A stretch of 64,000 nt of DNA from NCBI RefSeq assembly GCF_918797505.1, contig NC_092795.1:22741131-22805130 (forward strand). The letters run 5' to 3'. The stretch is from Bemisia tabaci (taxonomy: Eukaryota; Arthropoda; Insecta; Hemiptera; Aleyrodidae). The notes below the pieces were generated by a model. The model made no database searches. It had not been told where the DNA came from and saw nothing but the letters and a program-made list of their open reading frames with translations. The position numbers and the translations under genes were made by a program. Below are positions 9,428 through 20,967 of this stretch, piece by piece. Within the stretch, counting starts at the first letter, position 1. Each line of letters opens with the position of its first letter.

Positions 9428-11850
9428 TGCAGCGCTGCGATAGGATAACGTATAGCTACGAGAGGTGGATTTTCAATATCGATGCATTTGACTGAGTTTT
9501 GCGAGATGTAGCATATTTGAAGTATGATGTAATGATGTCATTAGGGAAAGAAAACTGACTTGTATTTTGGAGGCTGGCCCCCTCTCGCATCCCTCTTGCA
9601 CGAGGTAGTCGATCGGTCCACCTCAGGGTCATCGCTGCGCCTTGCTGATCCAGCAACACGGCAACTCGCCTGAAAAATTATCAAAGATTTTCGTAACGAA
9701 CTTCAAAGTTGGTTAAAATATGCGTAGTGAAGTACAATTTTTCAATGGACTGATAACTATTGTTAGCTTCAAAAATGTTTGTAACTCTAGACGAAAAGTT
9801 AACGGGGAAAAGCAACGCATTTTGCTACAAAACATAATCTATTTTGCAAAAGAGAATCAGTGAAAAATGTAAAATTACAGTATAACAAGACAAGACCAAC
9901 TGTCGAGAAGTTAATTTTTTCCTTATTGTATTGAATTCATTTAGTTTGTAGTAACTGTGTTTGAAAAAATAACGGCTTTTAATCAACGTGAGCATGCAGG
10001 CCACACGCTTCATTCATTGCTATGGAGCGTCATAATTTTGTTCTAAAGCTTGTGCGGCTAACGTATCCTTTAAAATTTCAAAAATTTACTCAATTTTTTA
10101 TCATCCAGCGTGTTCCCGACATGATGTAACTTCAAATATCAGTGCAAGACTGGTTCATAGAGGTGGAGTGTGACGCAATGGGAGTTCAAATATATTTGAA
10201 GGCATTCGTTCATCGACCGCAAACATTTAATCTAAAACCCCAGGCAATGATTCATTGAAATCGATATTAACCTCAAACATTTGATCTCTAAAATACTAAC
10301 CAAGCATGCTACGGAATCAATTAATTATTTCACTTATTCATCATTGAACCTGTGAGGTGAATTCTCATCATAATTTTGCTACCGGAGATAGCGAGCTTCT
10401 CTAAACTTCTTATCGTTTTCCCTTCACTTGAAAATGTGAACAAGCTTGTCTCAAATCAAAATTCAGATAAAGATGTAAAGCTCTTAGTTAGATGCCTCCG
10501 TTCTGCCTTTTTCTTATCCTCTATTCACGGCAGAAATCGAGGTTTTAAGGATGAACCTACAGAGTATCAAGAACGCACTGGTAACTTTTTCCTGCAGACC
10601 GAAACAACGCTAAACTTCATACGCAGAAATGGCCAACACGAACCAAAAATCGTCCGTTCATTCGTAACGCCTGCGAAAGAGAGCCTTCAAAGAGATCTAA
10701 ATCCGGATACCACTATTCGAACTCGGGAGAGAGCATTTTGCCTATATTCCAAATTGAAGGCGACTTGATCAGCTGCAATCTGGGGTCCAAAATATATCTT
10801 CAGAAAGCGTTGACGTTGAGATTCCCAATTGCGCTGTAGTCATGATGTATCTCTCTAATTGGCCAGCAATAACCAGAATTTATTATCAAGATTCCGATGT
10901 TGCCTAATTTCCTATCAGGTTTTATTTTGTTGCGATGAGACGGAGCAACACACTGTTCTGAAATTTTACGAGGATAGATTTGATATCATATGGGAAACTC
11001 ACGGAGAGTTTCAAGACGCCCGTGTTTAAAAAATAAAAGATAATATAATAATTAATAAACAAATGGACTATAAGTGTAATTAGGCTAATATTATTATCAG
11101 GCAATTCATCTTTTCCATGAGAAGGAACGTAAATTCATTTCAAGATTGCAAAATTGATTCGAACAATTCAATCTTTAACACGGAAATAATTTCGCAATTC
11201 CTGTCCAAAATTATGCTGATTTTTGCGCAAAATCAGAAAAAAACACCTGAAATTTTCATTTTGACCTGAAAATTTGCCCAAGAAAGTTTTGCATTGTTGA
11301 AAAGTAGTCACGCTGTTTCGTCCCGAAAACTACGAATCAGTCATATGTTCTTTTTGCATCATTAAACTCTCACCAGTGACAGTTTTCCGCGATTCGGAAC
11401 CAATTATCCCCCATAATAATGTATGCACAACAATCGATTGCTATGAAGGCAGTATGCCTTACCTGGAATCAATTTCTCATGCCGCGCGGATATGAAATGA
11501 GAAAAACAAGCGTTGCCAACTTGCAGGGATCATCCATAGCTCTCCAGCCTAAACATTTCATCTATTTTCATAATTCTTTCCGAGGGCGGCTGAATCCTTC
11601 AAATGCAGCTCCCACCCAAGTTTTAATCAAGGACCTGTCCCCGTTTCTTACAAGGGTAGGGATTTTGAAATTTACGGCTTCATTGTTAAATCCGATGAAA
11701 ATCTCACTCAGTCATGCGTTTTTTTCCCCTGACAGAGTAGTAAATACGGCAACCCTGCAAGTGTACAATTAATCATACGGTAGACTGGCCGAGAGAAATG
11801 AATTCCCGCGGTTTTTCTACGACTCTCTCGGAGGTGAGTCAGAATGAGTT
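9428..11850. other. Unannotated 2.4 kb
   Basis: No recognised gene or repeat. The open frame 10376-10768 (plus, 130 codons) is the longest here. It has no recognised domain, and its end resembles a diverged bit of the 50-bp repeat at 6045 (CCTATATTCC, AATTGAAGGCG), so I do not call it a gene. Confidence 0.4.
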
Positions 11851-12419
11851 CTGCCGTGCTAAGGAAAAACGCCGTATGAACCTTCAGGCGTTGCCAAATA
11901 CCCTTTGATAAAACACGAATTTCCTCATAAACATATGAATATTTTTCTTTCAATTTTTCATATAATTTCGTTGGCAATTTCATCTAAAGTTCCTGAAAAT
12001 GGTCGTATTTTGTTCGACGAAACAACTCGGAACATCTCGTAACAACCGTATTTTGTTCGGATGTTTTTTATGTTAAGGAGCGTGGCCTATTTTTATTCGT
12101 TTATTTATTTTGCACAATTTGGCAACGTTTTTGGAACATTATTTCGAAACAATCAGGACGTCCTCGGAGCTTGTTACGACTGTTGTGCACATTTTTTAAC
12201 AAGATTTCTAACCTCACTTCTAGCTGCTTTGCTCTCATTGGTTGTGAAAAAGTGACGCAAATAACACAAAATCGGTAACATGAAACAATTGTCGCGGCGA
12301 ACAAAATACGTCTAATGTCAAGGAAAAATATTCGTAACTTGCCTTAAAATTAAACATTTTATCAAAGGAAATTTGGCAACTCTAGAATGTTCATACGGCG
12401 TTCTTCCTTAGCACGGCAG
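11851..12419. mobile_element. CTGCCGTGCTAAGG-family MITE interrupted by another element
   Basis: The outer element has ends CTGCCGTGCTAAGGAAAAAC and the inverse of CTGCCGTGCTAAGGAAGAAC, with a perfect 4-bp duplication AGTT on both sides. Its interior matches copy 2 at 9175-9427 up to GTTCCTGAAAATG and resumes at TCAAGGAAAAATATTC. Between these lies a 312-bp insertion (12002-12313). Removing the insertion and one AATG restores the expected element of about 253 bp. Confidence 0.9.
12002..12313. mobile_element. Nested inverted-repeat element inside a MITE (CGTATTTTGTTCG ends)
   Basis: 312 bp with 13-bp perfect terminal inverted repeats CGTATTTTGTTCG, slightly longer if one mismatch is allowed. 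Flanked by the 4-bp duplication AATG (11998-12001 and 12314-12317). A third copy of the TIR motif occurs internally near 12047-12060. The small open frames inside have no known domain. The superfamily is unknown. Confidence 0.85.
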
Positions 12420-13312
12420 AGTTTGCGGAGAGGGTAGTAGGGTGGGGGCGCCGCGAGTACACGCGACCGTGGTTGTAAAACGAGGGGTTCGGGATATTAC
12501 CTATAGCCACGACCACATGAATTTGTCAGCTTCCCGGAAGGATGATTCCTGACCTTCCTCGGTTTCCGCGTGGGCCAGTAAAAAGGAGTACTACTCGTTA
12601 AAATGAGCTTGTGGTCGTGTAATTGAAATTTCATCCGTAACGTATTCATAGGAGCCGCCTTTAAATGACACCAGGCTTTTTTCCATTTTGGACCCCTCCC
12701 TTTCTTCTTCAAAAGGGGTTGTTAGGCAGTCCTGAACTTTTCCCCTCCCCATTTGAGTGCTTGGAGTTTGATTGATAAATAATGGACTTCATTGAGTGAG
12801 TGGTCCATCCGTGGATTTGAAGAAGCGCTACTGATGCTCCTTAATTCTCACCTTATAGATTTTTGAGTATCATTCATTCCAAAATAGCAATGTTTTAGAT
12901 AGAAGGTCAATAATCAAAGTCAACCTGCCCTTCCTCAGTGTCAAAAGTACGGTGAAAGCACCCCTTTCTTGTAGTCTCGGGATAGTCTCTAATTGTCATC
13001 TCAACTTGAGAGAGAACGTTTACAAAAACTTATAATAAGAAAAATTAAATTTACAAGTTAAAACCTTATTTCAAAATCGGTGACACCTCCGACAAAATAA
13101 GCCCGACCCTCTCCAAAAGGGAAATTTCTCATTCCTAACTTTTGTCTCCCATAAATAACCTCAAAATATATACCTACTTAGGTATGTCTACGCATCTAAT
13201 TCGGCTCTTGTAAGGGGGGGGGGGGTGTTAAATTACTCACTTTCCCTCTTGCCCCCTCCCTTTATATCCTATCAACTGCCCCGTCCTCCCTCTTGTCTCC
13301 TTCTTCCTTGTT
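12420..13312. other. Unannotated stretch
   Basis: No exon recognised. Contains G- or C-rich runs (about 13216-13225) and C/T-rich text at 13235-13310. On the opsin strand this lies beyond the 3' MITE and could include the transcript end. Confidence 0.35.
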
Positions 13313-13599
13313 CAGGGCTGGATTTACCAATAGGCTATAGCCTAGGGCGCAACATTTTGAGGGGTGCAACATTTTTGAGAATTTATTCAACAACGAGACT
13401 TATTAAATAATGTCTACGTTGTGGTTGACAAAGGTGTTTTTAGGGGTGAATTTGAACATTTTCCAGACACCTAACATCCTCCTTCTGATCTGAAGGGGAG
13501 GGGCGTCTGGGGGGACCCCCCTCCCCCACGAGAGCGCCTACTTTTAGGGGCGCCACCCTAAGTTTAGCCTAGGGTGCTAAAAATGTAAATCCGGCCCTG
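13313..13599. mobile_element. hAT-like MITE at the opsin 3' end
   Basis: 287 bp with ends CAGGGCTGGATTTACCAATA and the inverse of CAGGGCCGGATTTACATTTT. Second-tier inverted blocks TAGCCTAGGG lie near both ends. Flanks TCCTTGTT and CCCTTGTT agree at 7 of 8 bases, consistent with a hAT duplication. The element begins 30 bp past the opsin stop on the minus strand. A minus-strand AATAAA at 13382-13387 lies inside it, so it may supply 3' UTR sequence or the polyadenylation signal (inference). Confidence 0.82.
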
Positions 13600-13629
13600 C
13601 CCTTGTTTACTTAATGTTAAGGAGAGAAC

Positions 13630-13962
13630 TTACGCAGGGTCGGGCTCGCTGTGGAAGTCGGCGCAGATGTTGGGGCTGAGCCGGCGGGCGGGGAAGCAGC
13701 GGAAGTGGACGTGGTGGGAAGCGTGGTGGTGATGGTGGTGGTGGGAGTGGAGGTGCCCGAGGCGGGTGGGCGAGGAGGCGATCCCGCGCATGGAGGTCAT
13801 GTTCTCGCGGTTGAGGCCGAGCGGGGCCCCCCCGCAGCCGATCACCGCCGTCCGGTGGTCCGCTCCCATGGAGCCCGTGCACGACGAGATGTACTGGAGC
13901 ACCGACGACCGGAAGTGGGGGTGCGAGAGGCTGTACACGATCGGGTTGTACACCACCGAGGC
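13630..13962 (-). CDS. Opsin exon F: rest of helix 7, helix 8 and His-rich C-terminal tail
   Basis: 333 bp, residues 303-412 and TAA. Starts ASVVYNPIVY (helix 7 NPxxY), then SLSHPHFRSSVLQYISSC, amphipathic helix 8 with a possible palmitoylated Cys. The triplet after Ser is HPH, where many insect visual opsins have HPK. The tail is Ser/Thr-containing, as for arrestin and kinase sites, and has a striking His cluster at residues 372-388 with seven consecutive His at 376-382. It ends SEPDPA-TAA. The stop overlaps a perfect GTAAGT at 13633-13628, so the last exon could instead splice on. The exon is far more GC-rich than its surroundings. Confidence 0.9.
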   Translation of the reverse strand, partial: ASVVYNPIVYSLSHPHFRSSVLQYISSCTGSMGADHRTAVIGCGGAPLGLNRENMTSMRGIASSPTRLGHLHSHHHHHHHASHHVHFRCFPARRLSPNICADFHSEPDPA

Positions 13963-16808
13963 CTGCAACACACACACACGAATATCAACCGGGGTTCCTT
14001 CGATGGAGAGAACGGAGGCGGGTAGAAAAAGGAGAGGAAGGGGAAGAAGAGGAGGAGGAAGGAGAAGAATAAAAAGAAGAATATGAAAAGGAAAAAGAAG
14101 AAGAAGTGGAAGAGGAAGAAGAGGAACACGAAGAAGATGAGGAATAGGAAGAAAGAGAGGAAGAAGAAGAAGAGGAATAGGAAGAAGAGGAGAAGGAACA
14201 GGAAGAAGAGGAGGAGGAAGAAGAGGAGGAAAAGAAGAGGAGGAAGAGGAAGAGGGGGAAGAGGAGGAAGAAGAAGAGGAGGAAGAGGAAGAAGAAGAAC
14301 ATGAAAAGGAAAAATGAGAAGAAGATGTGGAAGAGGAAGAGGAAGAAGAGGAATAGAAAGAAGAGGAAGAATGAGGATAAGGTCTGCTTGCTGATCATAA
14401 TCATAAAGATTAATACCGAGCAGATTTCCTTGTGAATCAATAAAGAAACTAAAACCTGTCTAAAGGAGAAAAGATGCTTGTATGAAAAGCTAAATGAAAA
14501 TCTTATATGAAAAGAAAAGTCACTTACATCAAGCAAAATCGCGCTTTCATTCAACTATTTTATTCTTGATTTAAAATGAAATCTTTTTGACGGCATACTT
14601 AAGAATGTTTCTGCACAAAACGAGTCTCTTTTTCCTCTGATGATATTCAAAAATTATTCTAAACTTTATTTAATATGGATGCTAGGACTTGGTGAGTTTT
14701 TAGCCTACCTCTCTCCTTTTGTGCCGTAGTATCTTGATTTATTTTGCGAGGAAAGCTCCGTACTCCGAGATGCCTTTCATTATTAATATTTTGGATCGCC
14801 CTCAATTTCGTATGATGCTGTGCAACATCTCTGTTGCGGGATAGTTGTGGGAAGCGCCGTGGAGGGCGACCAGCGCGGTACGCGCGATGGCGCCTTCAAA
14901 CCTAACTGGGATACTTCACGCATTGCGCAATGCGTGAAGTATCGCTGTTAGGTTTGTAGGCGCCAAGGCGCGTGTCGCGCTGGCAGTCCGCTCCGCTCTG
15001 TGTTAGGCTCTAATATTTAAACTCGCGGAGTCAACTATTTTCAACACATGATTTTGAGATGTTTGCACATTTTGCAAGGATTTTTCTCTTTTAAATTGTT
15101 GAAAAAAAAAATATGTATTAAAGGAAAATACAATGTGTGTTTTGTGGATAATAAGGTAGTTCCGTGTTAACTTTCTAAATTAAATGATTTCCAAAGCACT
15201 TTAATTTTTTCTTCTATAGTTTGTGCTTTTATACTGAAAAAAATTAATGCACTCATGCTTCATAAATTATGGGTCGGGCCCTCATAGGGACTGTGAAAAA
15301 TTTGATGCCGACCTATGAATAGAGATAGAGTCCATTTTAGTATGAGCAAATATTACATAAGAAGAGTATGTGTACTGTGAGTACATACCGTATGGGTCCA
15401 GCGTCTATACCGTATGGACCCAGCGTCCATACCGTATGAACGGTAAGTTCATACACATGCTTTTCCATACACAACATGTTTACGGCACATTTCTGCTCTA
15501 GTCTTGAAAGCCAGACCGTATGTGTGAGCAGTTCATACCTTAGATTTTCCAAGCAGTATAGACTCTCACCACATAACCATTTTTTTCAGTGTACTGCGTT
15601 GCAGAGTGGTGTGCGTGAAACCAAACGCTCACAATTGGACATTTTTGACTCTTAAAGATCGATGTACAGATAGGTTGAAACCAAAGAATGAGTGCTTCTT
15701 GGTTTTTTGCCTCTTTTATTCATTTTTGTATAGTTTCCTTCAATACAACTACGGATCATTCAGGTTAATATCGATGCTATCGCATGGAAAAGGTTTTACA
15801 TATATTTGCCACGTTTTGAAAATGTAAATGTTTTTAAAATAAAGTAAAATTTTCATTTTAAAAAAAAGTATTTATAACGTATAGTTTCTATCGAAAACTT
15901 TAAGGATGGAAATAAAACCAAATATACACCAATGACAATTTGAAAAGATGATTCGAAAGAAGAAAGTAACATTTCATTTTAGAAAAGGTGCCATAACAAC
16001 ACCTTCTCTCTCTCTCTTTTTTCTCATTTTGGTATTTTCAATATAATATTACATACGGACTAAAATATGACGCTTGGATCAAGTCGCTGTTGTTTCATTT
16101 ACGCGTGGACATAAACTACTGGACAAAACAAGTGCACAAACAAAAAATCGTTGACAAAAATCTTTGAGACGTAAATCGTTGACGGAATGTCCTGAAACCA
16201 AGACTAATTCAAAAAAAATATTTGTACCATGATTATCCAATGCAGATAGGGACCGCGTTTAACAGAAAGGAACTAAGCCACATCAGCCATTGCCAAATTT
16301 CACTGAGCAATTTAATTTTTTACATGAAAACGGTTGCGCGGATTTTCGTTCAAAGTTCAGTGAATTTTTTATATAGCACGAAGCCAATTCCTTAAAATTT
16401 CAAAGGAATCCGGACAAACGTTCTCTCATAAAAAATTTAATTTCCCATTTAAATCTGGCAATAGCTGATGTGGTTTGGTTCCTTTCTGTTAAACGCGGTC
16501 CATATATACACTGGAAAAAAACACATTGGATCTAGAGTTCAGACTCTTAAAAACGTCGACAAGAAAAAGTACTCTTGATTCAATTAGAATCTAGCTTAAA
16601 TCAAGAACCAAGCCTCTTAATTTAAGCGGATTTCGTTTTGATTCAAGCAAAAATCCGATTTAATCGATAGTATTTTTTCTTGTCAATGTTTTCAAGAGTC
16701 TGGACTGTAGATCCAATATGTTTTTTTTCCAGTGTACTTTTGTTGGTGAGCCAGAAATAGTGGTTGTAAAATGTATTCCAAATGGCCATGTTGCGTGGTT
16801 TGATATTA

Positions 16809-16874
<66 letters not shown>

Positions 16875-19800
16875 CATTTTCCAGTTTGAAGGTTTCGATC
16901 TTTGGTCAGAGTGTTAAGCTGACTGACCTTGGCGAAGAGGGCCGGGAGTGCGGAGACCCAGGGAGTGATGAGTAGCGGGTTGCCGAACTGTCCGATAAGG
17001 GTGACGACGGCGTAGGGCGTCCACGCGACGAGGAAGAGCACGACCAGCATCAAGATGATCTCCGCCGTCTTCACCGTCGAGCGGGCCGGAGTGTGCGGAA
17101 CCGGGATCCGCGACGACAACGAGTAGCCTCCGCCACCTACCGGGGAAAATCAAAACTAAATATAAAGACATCGATCAAAGACAAAGACAAGAGACCCTCC
17201 ACTAGTATCTTGGCCATGGCGGGAGCTTTTACTTTCAGGACTTCAGCATTCTACTGTTGTCTTACCTACACGGTTGATGTTTAACAACGTGTTGGCAGAT
17301 CCGTTTTGCAAACAAGCCAAAAATGGCCGAAGTTTAGGGAACCTGTTTGGCTCATGGCGTCACCCGAAACTCATAATCCACCATGTAGGTAGGTCAACAG
17401 CGAAATTAGGGTGATGACTGTTGCTCCCTTTTAATTGTTCACGAGGAACTGTTGAATCCCCGAAAGTAAAAGCTTCCACCTGTCGCCAAGAGGCCGGTGG
17501 AGGGCCTCTTGTCTCTGATCAAAGACTATTAAAGATCAAAGAAAATTAATTACCGACCCTCCAGCTTCTAGCCTCTTGGTAACGAGTGAAAAAGTGTACT
17601 TCCGGGATTCAACATATTATCTATCGTGGAATTGACTCCACTCTTGCGGCGCGAATTTCACGAACGCACATTTTTATAGGGAGAGCGCTGATATTTCAAA
17701 ATATGGAGCTCTTAGGGCCTACTTCCCGAATCAATTTTCGATTCAGAATGGTGCTGTAGAGTGCGTAGTAATTCCTATTTTCGTTGTTTACATTCGATGG
17801 CCGCGTCTCCGTGTATCGAAAACAATCGAATATGTACCGAAAACGTGACCCGACGTAACACGGGAATCTCGGACTCGGGACCTGAAGAATGCTTAAAAGT
17901 GGCGCCAGCTCTTTTACATTTACGTTACAACTCAATGTACTCTATGGAAATTTCTAACACTGTAGGTAGCTAGTATGGGTATTCGGCCGGCTGATTTCAA
18001 CCGAAAAACCAACATTTCCGACCGCGGTCTGGCCAATTGTCGCTCCTCTGACATAAGGGCGTATCTTGATTCCCATATGAGCCCTATTTTACATGTAAGT
18101 CAATGCTTTCTGAGGTTCATGCGGATATCGAGATACATCCTCACGCCAGAAGACCGACGAGCGTCGTTCCTCTGACGTAAGGGCATATTTTGATTTCCAT
18201 ATGAGCCCTGTCTTACATGTAAGTCCATGCTTCCTGGGGTTCATCCGGATATCGAGTTACGCCCTTACGCTAGAGGATCGGCGAAATTAGCCAGCGGTGG
18301 CGGTCCAAAATTTATCGGGCCGACGCGACCGAGGACGCAGGGAGCGCGCCGATTGTTAATTCCTAATTTGCATTGAGTGCTCTGATCCGCGATCCGCTAA
18401 GTGCATAAAGCATGATCGATTCCCGGAAAAGTTGCCGGGTTACAGGTCGAAGGACGAGGCCGTATTTCACACCGGTTTCGCCGGGACAAAATAAGCAACC
18501 CCGTCCCGCGCGCAAACCCAATTATGCACCCGGGGCGCAAATAGTGGGGCTCATATTTACACTGCAACATGCGTCAGTGGGATTGTCCCGCAAGTTTTCG
18601 GTACCGATGAAATACGGGAATGAGCTACTCCGACACGAAAACCATTATTGATGAGCGGGCCGCATTAGCCGAACGAGATCCGGCTAAAGCCGTCTTCAAA
18701 CGATCAGAATGAGGTGTTCGAAATGGATAATCGATGAGTCGTTGGTGGAGTGCCTATATCTACCGTGACAGCGAAGAGAGCAGCGAGTACATTTCTGTAA
18801 GAGCGATGGTTAGCACATGCTTTGATATGTGTCGCAGGAAATTGGCAATCGCCGGCAATTTACAAGCCAGCGGTGAATGAATATAGAAAATCATAGAATT
18901 CAAAAAGACAAGAACAAGATTAGCGTGCTGATTATGTTGCCTATAACGTAAATAGACACTTTTCCATCCTTAAAAACATGGCAGGAATATGCACACTCAG
19001 GAGAGCGTGTAGTAAACGGCGTGACATTAGTTAGGTTGAGATCGGATAAGCAACTAAACTAACATCGTGACAATGCGTAGAGTATATCACAAAAAATGAA
19101 GGCGCTTCAAGCCGAGCTCATACTTCTGAAGACCATAACCTTTAAAAATTGCATCATGCTGATGCGCATTGAACACGTAAAAACATAAAAGATGAAAACT
19201 TTGCTAAGATTGAAGGCGTAGCCAAAAAAATGTTCGCGGAGGAGGGGGGCTTACGGTCGAATCTCCTCCAGAAAAGCGAGGAGTCCGTAGGTGGACAATT
19301 CCTTAAAATCACAAGAAATGACGAAGAGAGGGGCCCAGACCCTCTAGACCCCCCCCCCCCCCTCCATAACGCCGCACTGGTGAAAGCATTTTCAAAGGAA
19401 CCTATAATTGTCGCATGGAGCCAATTATGCGCTTGTATTTTGGTCATAGAAATATCAGCTAAACAGAGTAAGTATCCACCTGTGGCTTTGATGTTGGCCA
19501 TCTCCTTGCCGTGCGCGAGGATGGTGATGAGGATGAAGGTGTAGCAGTAGGTGATGATTGAGACGGGGATGACAAAGCCGAAGAAGAGGAGGTAGACGTA
19601 GTAGGCCCGGTTGGCTGGCGTCCTGGTCATGTAGTCCCACGAACAAGAGGTCAGGAACCCCTCCAGAATGTACCGCGACCAGCCGAATAGCGGTGGCAGA
19701 GTCATCAGCAGACAGTAGATCCACGCCATCACGCATACCTGCGAAACAAAAAAACTTCCTGCAATAAACCCCATGTTACTGACAGTATTACGTTGATGAA

Positions 19801-20936
19801 TGAGTTAAATCAAATTTTTAAAAATAATTTCCAGTCTATTACATACAGTCCTAGTCTATTACAGTCTAAAGTATTCTTACATATGGATGTGAAGTTTGGT
19901 AGCTGAAGGAACGGACACAGGGGATGCTAAGAGCAAGGGAGATGGATTTCCGGAGGAGATGTTGGCAGGAATGTCTAGAAGAGATCCGCAATGAAAGAGT
20001 ACGTCAGATCATGGAAGTCGAAAATGACGTAGTATTCGACGTCATGACCAGACAGCTTGTATAGTAAGTATCTCGGAGCGGGTTTTAAACGACAAAACAA
20101 AAAAATATACCTACACTAAATTAATATCCGGGAGGAAACCCTTTTATAATGCGCCATTCAGGGATGCCAGAACCTGAAAAAATGTGCCCAACGCACGACG
20201 CACGTTGAGCTAAAATTAGGAACTGAGTATTAAAAGATACCTCCGTCGTCGCGTCGGAAGTTTCAAATTTGAACGTATCAAAGTGATACTTATTTCTAAA
20301 AGCGAACAATTTAAACGCAATATGAACCATTAGCGGCACGCACATAAAATGAAAGTGACAGTGGGCGCCTTGGACGTTATTTAGACGCGAGCAGTTGCCA
20401 AATAGCGAGAAGAAATCGACTGAATGAAACCTGCGGAAGGGATTTTAAAGTTTTGCCACCTTGACTATATATCATTGTCGATAATCGAAAAATGCGTATC
20501 TCTATTAAAACGTTCCAAAATCTTTGGCCTTGTTCTTTTTTTGGAAGGAAAACTGACCAAAATACCTGATTGAGATTTTCTGTGAATATTTTTGAAAAAG
20601 TGAGGAAAGCTCGCAGATAATTGCAAGAGAAACTACTTGTTGCTTTGCTTTTAAGAAAATAAAACACGAGAACATATTTGCATCGTTCCACTCGGAGGCA
20701 CTCATTTTCGAACTTTAGTTATCCATATCTCGTTTTCCTACCAAAAACTGTGGTTCATTTTTGTCCTAGTATTATTCCAGAACAGCCTCTACAAATCTCG
20801 TAAAACTCAGACTCTTATAAGCATTCAACTTTGAATTATAAGGGAGTTCACCTAGCTGCGGAAACAGTTGAAGCATCTTTGCATAGAGACAGAATTTAAA
20901 ATATGACGCGGGTTTCTTCTCAATGTGGGTCGCGAA

Positions 20937-20967
<31 letters not shown>

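Noticed and set aside
10376..10768. 130-codon plus-strand frame as a possible gene
   Set aside because: No domain, no splice context, and its end resembles a diverged repeat.
13651..14086. Two long plus-strand open frames (124 and 106 codons) over opsin exon F
   Set aside because: They are antisense shadows of the GC-rich exon and run into the purine tract; only the minus frame has opsin motifs.
13985..14554. 189-codon Ser/Phe-rich frame and Lys/Arg-rich frame opposite it
   Set aside because: Pure products of the GAAGAGGA low-complexity tract; no domain.
16718..16975. Frame with about 20 Phe in a row
   Set aside because: Translation of the T homopolymer.
19154..19479. Continuation of the exon D reading frame
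   Set aside because: It follows a GT donor and loses all opsin character; intron read-through.
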